This document shows positions 43,869 to 51,904 of a stretch of DNA of 64,000 nucleotides, one piece after another. The number at the start of each line of letters is the position of its first letter. Within the stretch, counting starts at the first letter, position 1. The notes below the pieces were generated by a model, which was not told the DNA's origin, searched no databases, and worked only from the letters and a program-made list of their open reading frames with translations. Location: positions 434,001 to 498,000 of the forward strand of contig NZ_JBKQGY010000001.1 of NCBI RefSeq assembly GCF_050487225.1. Direction: 5' to 3'. The position numbers and the translations under genes are program-made. The DNA is from Paenalcaligenes sp050487225 (lineage in GTDB: Bacteria; Pseudomonadota; Gammaproteobacteria; Burkholderiales; Burkholderiaceae_B).

Positions 43869-45301
43869 TAAAAGCTAAGCTCAGTACACTTAGCGCAGCA
43901 TTGCTGCTAGCAGGGTGCTCCTTTGCTCCTACCTACGAGCAACCTGAAATGCCCGTTTCTGCTGATTACCCTGCTTATGTGCAGGGTGCAGTAGAGGCTA
44001 GTGCAGACGTAAGTTTGGAAACCTTGGGTTGGAAAGAGTTTTTCAATGACCCACGCTTGCAAGCGCTCATCGCGCTATCGCTAGAAAATAACCGCGATAT
44101 GCGCATTGCGGTAGCGCGTGTTGACGAAGCTCGTGCGCAGTACGGCATCGCCCGAGGGGAACAGTTCCCCTCTATAGGTGCCGCCGCAAATGGTCAGGTA
44201 ACACGCAATCCTGAAAACATGCGTTTGCCAGGAGCATCGTCAGTCAGTAAAACCTTCCAGACAGGGGCGGCTGTAACCTCTTTTGATCTGGACTTCTTTG
44301 GCAAGTTGCGTAACTTAAGCGAAGCCGCTTTTGAGCAATACTTAGCAACTGAAGAAGCGCAACGAGCTGTGCGTATTAACGTTGTAGCGCAGGTAGCAGA
44401 AGCGTATTTCCGCTTGCGTGCAGCACAAGAGCTGCAAAGCGTAATGCGCAGTACCGAAAAGAGCCGTTTGGAAAGCTTGCGTCTGACCAAAGTGTCGTTT
44501 GACGCAGGTAGTACGTCCGAGCTGGATCTGAACCAAGCTACGTTGCAGTTGGAAACCGTACGTGCTGACTTAGAAGAAGCCAAGCGTAATGAAATGCAGG
44601 CATTGAATGCCTTGACGCTGCTGGTGGGTACGCAGCTACCTGAAGACTTGCCTAAAGAACAGACTTTTGGTCACGAGCAATTAGTCAGCAGCATTCCAGT
44701 AGGTTTGCCTTCTGATTTGCTACAACGACGTCCTGACATCATTGCGGCTGAGCACGTACTACGTGCGTCTAACGCCAATATCGGGGCAGCACGTGCCGCG
44801 TTTTTCCCCTCTATTTCCATCACCGGTTTGCTAGGTTTTGCTAGCCCATCCTTGGATAATCTAGTGGGGTCATCGCACCGTTTCTGGCAGTATTCACCAC
44901 AGATTTCATTGCCGATTTTTGCGGGTGGTAGTATTCAGGCTGGATTAGATGTCGCTGAAGCTAGAAAAATTATCTCGGTAGCGGAATACGAGCAAAGTAT
45001 TCAAAATGCGTTCCGAGAAGTTGCTGATGCATTGGCGGGTGAAGCCACCTACAGCTCACAGTTAGACGCGACTAAACGCATGATTGCTTCAGCAGATCGT
45101 ACGTTAGAGTTAGCTAACTTGCGCTACAAAACAGGTGTAGATAGCTTCTTGCAAGTGCAAAGTGCAGAAGTGAATTTATATGGTGCCCAACAAGCCGGTA
45201 TTCAGATTAGCCTGGCTTCGTTGATTAACCGCATTTCGCTATACAAAGCGTTGGGCGGTGGCTGGCTGTTGGATGAGGAGGTTGTAGAAGCCAATGATTG
45301 A
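43865..45301 (+). CDS. Outer-membrane efflux channel lipoprotein (OprM/NodT family)
   Basis: 478 aa. Lipobox LLLAGC near residue 18, then SFAPTYEQPEMP, LQALIALSLENNRDMRIAVARVDEARAQYGIARGEQFPSIGA and a repeat in the second half (RRPDIIAAEHVLRASNANIGAARAAFFPSISITG). This is the TolC-type trimeric channel that completes the RND pump. The last 8 bases overlap the start of pdxJ, so ribosomes can pass from one to the other. Confidence 0.93.
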   Translation: MIKAKLSTLSAALLLAGCSFAPTYEQPEMPVSADYPAYVQGAVEASADVSLETLGWKEFFNDPRLQALIALSLENNRDMRIAVARVDEARAQYGIARGEQFPSIGAAANGQVTRNPENMRLPGASSVSKTFQTGAAVTSFDLDFFGKLRNLSEAAFEQYLATEEAQRAVRINVVAQVAEAYFRLRAAQELQSVMRSTEKSRLESLRLTKVSFDAGSTSELDLNQATLQLETVRADLEEAKRNEMQALNALTLLVGTQLPEDLPKEQTFGHEQLVSSIPVGLPSDLLQRRPDIIAAEHVLRASNANIGAARAAFFPSISITGLLGFASPSLDNLVGSSHRFWQYSPQISLPIFAGGSIQAGLDVAEARKIISVAEYEQSIQNAFREVADALAGEATYSSQLDATKRMIASADRTLELANLRYKTGVDSFLQVQSAEVNLYGAQQAGIQISLASLINRISLYKALGGGWLLDEEVVEAND

Positions 45302-46028
45302 GCTGGGTGTAAATATTGATCATGTGGCAACGCTGCGCCAGCAGCGTTTGACCACCTATCCCGATCCGTTACTCGCTGCGCAACGTGCAGAAGATGCCGG
45401 TGCAGACCTGATTACGCTGCATCTGCGCGAAGATAGACGCCATATTCAAGATGCAGATGTATTTGCGATGCGTCCGTTGCTGCGTACCAGAATGAATCTG
45501 GAATGCGCTATCACTACTGAAATGCTGGAAATTGCCTGCAAGGTCAAACCAGATGATGTGTGCTTGGTACCCGAAAAACGCCATGAACTGACTACTGAAG
45601 GTGGTTTGGATGTGGTGGGTCATTTCGATCAGGTAAGCGCAGCAGTGAAGCAACTGCAAGATGCGGGCATTCGTGTATCACTGTTTATTGATGCTGATAC
45701 TGCTCAAATCGCCGCTGCTAAAAAAGCGGGCGCTACGGTGATTGAGTTGCACACGGGTGCTTTTGCGGATGCCGTAGGTCCTGAAAACCAAGCTATACAG
45801 TTGCAACGTATACGTGAGGGTGCAGCACAAGGTGTGGCATTGGGGTTACGTGTGAATGCGGGTCACGGCTTGCATTACGGTAACGTACAAGAAGTTGCCG
45901 CCATCCCGGGTATTGCAGAACTTAATATTGGCCATGCCATCGTTGCCCAAGCGGTATTTGATGGTTGGGAAAAAGCAGTACGTGATATGAAAGCATTGAT
46001 TATCACAACCGCCCAGCAACGCCCTTAA
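45294..46028 (+). CDS. pdxJ: Pyridoxine 5'-phosphate synthase
   Basis: 244 aa TIM-barrel enzyme. IELGVNIDHVATLRQQRLTTYPDPLLAA, ADLITLHLREDRRHIQDADVF and the C-terminal NAGHGLHYGNVQEVAAIPGIAELNIGHAIVAQAVFDGW are PdxJ signatures. It condenses 3-amino-1-hydroxyacetone phosphate with deoxyxylulose phosphate to form the B6 vitamer PNP. In many Proteobacteria pdxJ is with recO/acpS; here its start is embedded in the end of the efflux channel gene. Confidence 0.95.
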   Translation: MIELGVNIDHVATLRQQRLTTYPDPLLAAQRAEDAGADLITLHLREDRRHIQDADVFAMRPLLRTRMNLECAITTEMLEIACKVKPDDVCLVPEKRHELTTEGGLDVVGHFDQVSAAVKQLQDAGIRVSLFIDADTAQIAAAKKAGATVIELHTGAFADAVGPENQAIQLQRIREGAAQGVALGLRVNAGHGLHYGNVQEVAAIPGIAELNIGHAIVAQAVFDGWEKAVRDMKALIITTAQQRP

Positions 46029-46064
46029 GCGCTGCGGTGTATTGAGTTTTTGTAAGGAGTTGAT

Positions 46065-46634
46065 GTGTCTGTCATCTCAACACTTTTGAGCCGTAATTCG
46101 GTAAAAATGGTGCAAGGTCCAGGCCCTAGCCAAGAACAGCTAGAGCAGATTTTGCAAACGGCAATGGTGGCACCTGATCACGGTAAGTTGCGCCCTTGGC
46201 GCTTCAAGCTGATTCGTGGTGAAGCGGTTGAGCAGTTGGGCGATTTGTCAGTGCAGGCAATGGCCGAAGAGGGCATGGCTGTGGCACCTACCAAAGAAGC
46301 GTCCATTCGCGCATGGTTGAAAGATGTGCCGTTGTTGATTGCGGTGGCTTGCCACTTAGATCACAGCAACGATCGTATCCCAGAGCATGAGCGTTTGCTG
46401 GCAACGGGTGCGGCGGTGATGAATATGCTGAATGCTGCTCACGCTTTAGGTTTGGGTGCGTACTGGAGCACTGGCTTAGGGACGTACACGCATAAAGTGC
46501 CAGAAGCCTTGGGCTTTGACTCCTTGGACTACAGCTTTATGGGTTTTATCGTGGTGGGTTCTTTGCCTGATAATGTACCTGTGAAAGAACGTCCTAATTT
46601 CAGCGATTACGTAGGCGAGTGGAAAGGCGTATAA
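46065..46634 (+). CDS. YdjA-like nitroreductase
   Basis: 189 aa FMN-dependent nitroreductase-fold protein. LLSRNSVKMVQGPGPSQEQLEQILQTAMVAPDHGKLRPWRFKLI (FMN-binding start) and AYWSTGLGTYTHKVPEALGFD match the short YdjA type. GTG start at 46065 with TAAGGAG, 36 bp after pdxJ. Reductase of nitro compounds or quinone-like substrates is inferred from the family only. Ends the efflux/pdxJ transcript; a strong terminator follows. Confidence 0.88.
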   Translation: MSVISTLLSRNSVKMVQGPGPSQEQLEQILQTAMVAPDHGKLRPWRFKLIRGEAVEQLGDLSVQAMAEEGMAVAPTKEASIRAWLKDVPLLIAVACHLDHSNDRIPEHERLLATGAAVMNMLNAAHALGLGAYWSTGLGTYTHKVPEALGFDSLDYSFMGFIVVGSLPDNVPVKERPNFSDYVGEWKGV

Positions 46635-46661
46635 GCCAGTACACGCTCTTGCTAAAGCATG

Positions 46662-46698
46662 AAAAACAGCCCCTGGTAATTTTTAGGGGCTGTTTTTT
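46662..46698 (+). terminator. Rho-independent terminator after the nitroreductase gene
   Basis: AAAAACAGCCCCT / AGGGGCTGTTTTT form a 13-bp stem with a 10-base loop, followed by additional T. Canonical. Confidence 0.92.
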
Positions 46699-46829
46699 TT
46701 GAGTATCACACTGCAGGGGTGTCCCTGTGCTATTTAGCTATCGTGCGCTGAGGGTAGGTGAAAAGACTAGACGTCTTAGCGACTGATGCGCTTAAGCTCT
46801 AGTACTCTAGGCAGTGAGTATGGTATTTC

Positions 46830-47237
46830 TTAATTGGTTGTAGCACCCAAATTATCCAAAATAGGGCACTCGGGGCGCTCATCGCCATGGCAGCATTGCG
46901 TTAAGTGTTTAAGCGTATTGGCCATCTCTTGAAGCTCTGCTGCTTTACGTTCTAGTTCATTTATATGTTGTTGTGCCAAGTGTTTGACTTCAGCGCTGCT
47001 GCGATCTTGGTTATGCCAGAGCGCGAGCAGCTCTTTAATCTGCGCGAGCGAAAACCCCAGACTTCTGGCGCGTTGAATAAAGCGTAAACCGTGCAGATCG
47101 CGTTCTGTGTACAGCCTATAACCACCTTCAGAGCGGGCGCTGGGTTGTAGCAGGCCTTCGCTTTCGTAGTAGCGAATCATCTTGCTGCTGAGTTGGCTGC
47201 GTTCTGCTGCAACGCCTATAGTGACTGCTTGATTCAT
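46830..47237 (-). CDS. cueR: CueR-like copper-responsive MerR-family regulator
   Basis: 135 aa. MerR winged HTH at the N-terminus (GVAAERSQLSSKMIRYYESEGLL), a dimerisation coiled coil, and a metal-binding C-terminus with C116 and C124 spaced exactly like C112/C120 of E. coli CueR (CHGDERPECPIL). A third Cys, C115, precedes them. This pattern senses Cu(I)/Ag(I)/Au(I). AAGGAG lies before the ATG. Its own promoter region at 47382 carries a MerR-type operator, indicating autoregulation. Confidence 0.88.
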   Translation of the reverse strand: MNQAVTIGVAAERSQLSSKMIRYYESEGLLQPSARSEGGYRLYTERDLHGLRFIQRARSLGFSLAQIKELLALWHNQDRSSAEVKHLAQQHINELERKAAELQEMANTLKHLTQCCHGDERPECPILDNLGATTN

Positions 47238-47381
47238 GGTTGAACTCCTTATACGGGCAGCCCTGAGGTATGCCGTGATAGCGCTATGTGTCTGCTGTTG
47301 TAGCCGAGTGATGCTTACATAGGGGCCAAAGTGCTAGGCGGCGCAGAGGTTAGTGATGAGACAAAGGGCTATCCTGAATAG

Positions 47382-47412
47382 AGTATGAACCTTACCATAA
47401 TGTTAAGGTCAA
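47382..47412 (-). promoter_or_regulatory. MerR-type promoter/operator directed at cueR
   Basis: Near-perfect dyad ACCTTA-N9-TAAGGT at 47389-47409. Read on the minus strand, TTGACC (47412-47407) and CATACT (47387-47382) lie 19 bp apart around the dyad, the long spacer typical of MerR/CueR promoters. The promoter points toward cueR, about 145 bp away. On the plus strand the corresponding boxes are poor. Confidence 0.7.
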
Positions 47413-47475
47413 ACGCTAAAGTGGTAGTGCTGCGAAATGTCATCAAAGCAGCCGTTCAGACTGTGATTTGGCTAT

Positions 47476-47503
47476 TTATACAGTACTCTACAAAAGTGTA
47501 TAA
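47476..47503. promoter_or_regulatory. Dyad upstream of the copper chaperone gene
   Basis: TTATACA (47476-47482) and TGTATAA (47497-47503) form a 7+7 inverted repeat with a 14-base centre, 31 bp before the copZ-like start. May be an operator or promoter element for that gene; the binding factor is unknown. Confidence 0.4.
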
Positions 47504-47534
47504 GCGTTTTTTTTCATCTATTTAGGAGTCTGGT

Positions 47535-47735
47535 ATGAAACACGAATTTACGGTAGCAGACATGACATGTGGCCACTGTGTGAAAACCATTACTACTGCC
47601 ATCCAAAACAAGTGGCCTTCAGCCGTTGTAGTAGCGGATACAGCGACACATCATCTGAGTGTTAACATAGACGCTGATAACGCAGCGGTAGCGGCGGTGG
47701 TGACAGAAGAGGGTTACACACCGGTAGCCGCGTAA
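47535..47735 (+). CDS. copZ: CopZ-like heavy-metal chaperone (HMA domain)
   Basis: 66 aa single HMA domain. MTCGHCVKTI gives the metal-binding C12 and C15, with a ferredoxin-like length and a VTEEGYTPV end typical of copper chaperones. It should bind Cu(I) and pass it to a P-type ATPase or another partner; no such ATPase is in the window. AGGAG precedes the ATG. Divergent from cueR and 62 bp before a flavoprotein disulfide reductase gene. Confidence 0.85.
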   Translation: MKHEFTVADMTCGHCVKTITTAIQNKWPSAVVVADTATHHLSVNIDADNAAVAAVVTEEGYTPVAA

Positions 47736-47797
47736 GCTGCAGCGTACTGAGTTTGCAGTAATACCCTAGGATGGCGATATAACAGCAGAGGAAAAGC

Positions 47798-49183
47798 ATG
47801 AAGATACTGAATGTTGATGTAGCAATCATTGGTGCAGGAACCGCAGGCATGACCGCTTACCGTCAGGTGTTACGGCGGGGGAAAACGGCTGTACTGATTG
47901 AGGACTCGCATTACGGTACTACCTGCGCACGGGTGGGCTGCATGCCTTCTAAGTTGCTTATTTCTGCTGCTGATCATCGCCATGCTATCGCTGAAGCCCC
48001 TAAGTTTGGCGTTAATGTCGATACCTCTACTGTAGAGGTAGATGGTGTGGCGGTCATGGATAGGGTAAAGCGTGAGCGTGATCGCTTTGTGTCGTTTGTG
48101 GTCAGCGACGTAGAAGGTTTTGATGCAGACACTAAGCTGTGGGGCACCGCTCGTTTTACGGCTGAAAATACGCTGGAAGTTGGGGATCACACTCAGGTCA
48201 ATGCCAAAGCGTTTGTGATTGCCAGCGGCACTAGCCCACGTACGCCTGCCGCCCTGCAAGAGCTGGGCGATAAGCTACTGACCACCGACGAAATTTTCTA
48301 TTGGGATGATCTGCCCAAAAGCATTGCCATTTTGGGCACTGGTGTGATTGGCATGGAAATAGGGCAAGCCTTGCACCGCTTAGGTGTGAAGGTAACCGTG
48401 GTAAACCGTAGCCAACGTATTGTAGGTATTCAAGATCCCAAAGTGGCCGAGAACGCGCGTAACGTATTTTCTGAAGAAATGGATATACGCTTTGATACGC
48501 AAGTTCTGCGCGCAGAACGCCAAGGTAATGAGGTGCAGCTTAGCCTGCAAGACGCGCAAGGTGCAGAGAGCCTGTTAACGGTTGAATGCGTGTTAAATGC
48601 AGCGGGTAGGCAGCCAAATATAGAAAAACTGAATCTTGCTGCAGCCGGTGTGACAGTTGATGCCAAGGGCAAGCTTAGTTTTAATGCGCACACCTTGCAG
48701 GTAGAAAATAAGCCTATCTTCTTAGCAGGTGATGTGAATGGCTTACACCCCATTTTGCACGAAGCAGCGGATGATGGGCGTATTGCTGCCGATAATGCTG
48801 TGAACTGGCCTATAGCGCCTCAGGCGCCGGCTAGACGTTGCCCGATGAAGGTGGTGTTTAGTAACCCGCAAGTGATGTCGGTAGGGCTGGCGTTTTCGCA
48901 GTTGCCTGCGGATGTGCGTATAGGTGAGGTCAGCTTTACAAACCAAGGGCGCTCGCGTGTGATGCTGGAAAACAAAGGCATGTTACGGGTGTACGCCGAT
49001 AAAAACACCGATGTGTTTTTAGGTGCTGAAATGGTGGGCCCTTCTGCCGAGCATTTGGCCCACTTGTTGGCATGGTCGGCTCAACAACAACTGACCATTA
49101 AAGAGATGCTGGGTATGCCGTTCTATCACCCAGTGGTAGAAGAGGGCTTGCGTACTGCATTGCGCAATACGCATTCTAACTAA
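47798..49183 (+). CDS. Pyridine nucleotide-disulfide oxidoreductase (dihydrolipoamide dehydrogenase-like)
   Basis: 461 aa flavoprotein. FAD site DVAIIGAGTAGMTA, redox disulfide C43/C48 in TTCARVGCMPSKLL (usual CLNVGC altered to CARVGC), NAD(P) site IAILGTGVIGMEIGQALHRLG, AGDVNG, and a C-terminal acid/base pair HPVVEE (H444, E449) as in dihydrolipoamide dehydrogenase. It lacks the C-terminal Cys pair of mercuric reductase. It is a second Lpd-like protein beside the true one at 59839. Next to copZ, a role in copper or thiol redox balance is plausible but inferred. Confidence 0.85.
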   Translation: MKILNVDVAIIGAGTAGMTAYRQVLRRGKTAVLIEDSHYGTTCARVGCMPSKLLISAADHRHAIAEAPKFGVNVDTSTVEVDGVAVMDRVKRERDRFVSFVVSDVEGFDADTKLWGTARFTAENTLEVGDHTQVNAKAFVIASGTSPRTPAALQELGDKLLTTDEIFYWDDLPKSIAILGTGVIGMEIGQALHRLGVKVTVVNRSQRIVGIQDPKVAENARNVFSEEMDIRFDTQVLRAERQGNEVQLSLQDAQGAESLLTVECVLNAAGRQPNIEKLNLAAAGVTVDAKGKLSFNAHTLQVENKPIFLAGDVNGLHPILHEAADDGRIAADNAVNWPIAPQAPARRCPMKVVFSNPQVMSVGLAFSQLPADVRIGEVSFTNQGRSRVMLENKGMLRVYADKNTDVFLGAEMVGPSAEHLAHLLAWSAQQQLTIKEMLGMPFYHPVVEEGLRTALRNTHSN

Positions 49184-49187
49184 GGGT

Positions 49188-49796
49188 TTAGAGCAGCTTG
49201 CGTACGGCTTCGGTCAGGTCTTCTACCGATTCGGAGTCGGACGCTAATACGCGTGCTTTGCCTCGCTCATCAAAGATGTACACGCCACGGCTATGGGCTA
49301 CTTCGTAGTAGTCAGAGTCAGCTTCTGTGGGTTTTTCTATTTGGAAGGCTACACGATAGCGCCTAGCCAGATCAGCGATGGTCTTTTCGTTACCGGTTAA
49401 GCCTATGGCGTTGGTATCGAATGCATCCACGTAAGCTTTGAGTATTTCTGGTGTGTCACGGTGTGGGTCCACACTAACAAACACGACTTGCACTTTTTCG
49501 CCATCTTCCCCTAAGTTCTCTACCACGGCAGAAAGCTGTGCCATGGTGGTAGGACAGATGTCGGGGCAATTGGCATAGCCGAAAAACATCAACACAACTT
49601 TGCCTTTCAGGTCGTCTTGTGTGACGTGTTGGTTATCGACGGATTGCAGATCAAATTTTAGATCTGGCAAGAAGCCTGTGACGGGGTGTATTTGTGATTC
49701 AGCGGCGAGTAATGGGCCAGCAAACAAGACGCTGCTGCCCAGCACGATGCTTGCCGCTAGGCGTTTGCTCAAAGAGCGAAGAGTGAACTTTGTCAT
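49188..49796 (-). CDS. SCO1/SenC-family copper protein
   Basis: 202 aa thioredoxin-fold protein. Signal/anchor near residues 8-32, ending ...FAGPLLAA. Copper ligands C77 and C81 in CPDIC and H168 in VAHSRGVYIFD. Family members deliver copper to the CuA site of cytochrome oxidase or reduce it. The frame extends to a TTG at 49808, but the ATG at 49796 is preferred. It follows prlC, separated by a strong hairpin, and faces the Lpd-like gene, whose end is only 4 bp away. Confidence 0.9.
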   Translation of the reverse strand: MTKFTLRSLSKRLAASIVLGSSVLFAGPLLAAESQIHPVTGFLPDLKFDLQSVDNQHVTQDDLKGKVVLMFFGYANCPDICPTTMAQLSAVVENLGEDGEKVQVVFVSVDPHRDTPEILKAYVDAFDTNAIGLTGNEKTIADLARRYRVAFQIEKPTEADSDYYEVAHSRGVYIFDERGKARVLASDSESVEDLTEAVRKLL

Positions 49797-49811
49797 AAGC
49801 CTATACAAACA

Positions 49812-49831
49812 CCCCCACCAAAAGGTGGGGG
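49812..49831 (-). terminator. Strong stem-loop between prlC and the Sco gene
   Basis: CCCCCACC-AAAA-GGTGGGGG, perfect 8-bp GC-rich stem with a 4-base loop, but followed by TGTTTG rather than a full T-run on the minus strand. Could be a weak terminator or mRNA-stabilising element before the Sco gene. Confidence 0.6.
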
Positions 49832-49840
49832 ATAAAGAGA

Positions 49841-51904
49841 TTAGGATTGTGCCAACATACCACTGTGGCGTAGCAGAGCGTCAATAGACGGATCACGGCC
49901 ACGGAAGGCTTTGAAGGAATCAGCGGCAGGGCGTTCACCGCCTACAGCCAAGATCTCATCCAAGAATTTTCGGCCTGTTTCGGGGTTGAGCGTATTACGG
50001 CTATCACCGTCTTGCAGCGCAGTTTCTTCAAACGCACTGTAAGCGTCTGAGGACAAAACCTCTGCCCATTTGTAGCTGTAGTAGCCGGCGCCGTAGCCAC
50101 CTGCGAACAAGTGAGAGAACGCATGTGGGAAACGGTGCCACTCTGGTGGGAAGATCACCGCTACTTCTTTACGCACCTGATTCAGTGTGCCAAGAACGTC
50201 TTTAATGGACAGGCCTTGATCTTGCTGGTGAATCAGCATGTCAAACAGTGAGAACTCAATTTGGCGTACCATCTGCATGCCGCTTTGGAAGTTCTTCGCG
50301 GCCAGCAGTTTGTCGTATAGAGCGCGTGGCAGAGGTTCGCCTGTTTCTACGTGGCGCGACAACTTCTGTACCACAGGCCATTCCCAGCAGAAGTTTTCCA
50401 TAAACTGCGAGGGCAACTCGATAGCGTCCCACTCAACAGCAGAAAAAGCCGATACTGCTGGCTCGTCTACACGGGATAGCAACGCGTGCAACGCATGACC
50501 GCTTTCGTGGAAGAGGGTGATCACTTCGTCGTGTGTTAGCAGCGATGGACGGCCTTCTTGTGGCTGAGCAAAGTTGCAGACTAAATACACGACAGGTACT
50601 TGGGTAGAGGTGTCCAGCAGTTTGCGATCCCGTTCGCCGTTTACCCATGCACCACCTTGTTTGCCAGCACGCGCATACAAGTCTACGTACAAGTAGCCCA
50701 GTGTGTTGGCGTTTTTGTCTTGCACCGCATAGGCTTGTACGTCTGGGTGCCAGCCAGGTTCTTGTGTGGGTACAAACTGTACGTCATACAGTGTATGTAC
50801 AACGTCAAACAAGCCTTTCATGACTTGTGGCTCGGTGAAGTACTGGCGCACTTCGTCTTCGGAGTAAGCGTAGCGGTTTTCACGCAGGCGTTCGGCTACG
50901 AAGGCCATATCCCACGGTTGCAATTCGTCCATGTGCAAGCTGACGCGAGCGAATTCTTTCAATTGCTCTAGGTCAGTTCGGGCAAAACTAATGGATTTTT
51001 GAGCCAAAGTACGCAGGAACTCCAACACCTGTTCAGGGGTGTCGGCCATGCGTGTTTCTAAGCGCATGTGCGCGAAACTGTCATAGCCTAGCAAACGAGC
51101 TTCTTCGGCACGTAAGCTGAGTAATTGTTCGATGGTTTCAGAGTTGTCCCACTCAGGCTTGCTGCTTTGTTCGGAAGCAATGGTGGCATAGCCTTTATAC
51201 ATCGTTGCACGTAGCGCAGCGTTTTTGGCGTATTGCATTACGGGCAGGTAACACGGCATTTTCAGCGTGAGTAACCAGCCTGTTTTGCCTGCTTGGGTAG
51301 CGGCATCTTTGGCGGCTGTCAGTACATCAGCAGGGATGCCCTCTAGCTCGCTTTCATTCTCAACCAACAGCGTCCAGTGATCGATGCTGTCCATCACATG
51401 CTCGGAAAAGCGCTGTGATGCGGCGGCTTGTTGTTCAGAGATTTCAGCGTAGCGTTCACGCTTTTCGCCTTGTAGCTCTACACCGCTTAAGCGGAAATTA
51501 CGCAGTGCTAATTCGATGACGCGTTGGCGTGCAGGACTAAGGCTCGCGAACTCGGCGCTAGCAGCCAAGTTCTTGTATTGTGTGAACAGCTGCTCGTTCA
51601 GCCCCAGCCACGTGGAAAACTCCGTCACTTTGGGTAGGCACTGGTTGTAGGCTTCGCGCAGTTCTGGCGTGTTCACGACAGAATTGAGGTGTCCTACGAT
51701 AGTCCAGGCGCGCCACAACGGCTCTACGGCGTCTTCCAATGGGGTAACTACGTTATCCCATGAGCTGTTGCTCACGTGCTCTACAGCTTGCACAGCGCTT
51801 TTGGCGCTTTCCAGCAGTTGATCAATAGCGGGTATAACGTGTTCGGGCAGAATGGCCGAGTAGTCAACCAGTTGGTTGACTGGCCCAAGCAGGGGATTCG
51901 TCAT
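49841..51904 (-). CDS. prlC: Oligopeptidase A (M3 metallopeptidase)
   Basis: 687 aa, close to E. coli PrlC/OpdA (680). Zinc motif HESGH at residues 466-470, within TLFHESGHALHALLS, with downstream FQSGMQMVRQIEFSLFDML and FAGGYGAGYYSYKWAEVLSSDAYS. It degrades signal peptides and other short peptides in the cytoplasm. The start ATG directly abuts the folD stop (TAAATG), so translation is coupled to folD. Confidence 0.94.
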   Translation of the reverse strand: MTNPLLGPVNQLVDYSAILPEHVIPAIDQLLESAKSAVQAVEHVSNSSWDNVVTPLEDAVEPLWRAWTIVGHLNSVVNTPELREAYNQCLPKVTEFSTWLGLNEQLFTQYKNLAASAEFASLSPARQRVIELALRNFRLSGVELQGEKRERYAEISEQQAAASQRFSEHVMDSIDHWTLLVENESELEGIPADVLTAAKDAATQAGKTGWLLTLKMPCYLPVMQYAKNAALRATMYKGYATIASEQSSKPEWDNSETIEQLLSLRAEEARLLGYDSFAHMRLETRMADTPEQVLEFLRTLAQKSISFARTDLEQLKEFARVSLHMDELQPWDMAFVAERLRENRYAYSEDEVRQYFTEPQVMKGLFDVVHTLYDVQFVPTQEPGWHPDVQAYAVQDKNANTLGYLYVDLYARAGKQGGAWVNGERDRKLLDTSTQVPVVYLVCNFAQPQEGRPSLLTHDEVITLFHESGHALHALLSRVDEPAVSAFSAVEWDAIELPSQFMENFCWEWPVVQKLSRHVETGEPLPRALYDKLLAAKNFQSGMQMVRQIEFSLFDMLIHQQDQGLSIKDVLGTLNQVRKEVAVIFPPEWHRFPHAFSHLFAGGYGAGYYSYKWAEVLSSDAYSAFEETALQDGDSRNTLNPETGRKFLDEILAVGGERPAADSFKAFRGRDPSIDALLRHSGMLAQS

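Noticed and set aside
47535..49183. A mercury-resistance (mer) operon
   Set aside because: The regulator has the CueR spacing of cysteines, there is no merT/merP, and the reductase lacks the C-terminal Cys pair of MerA.
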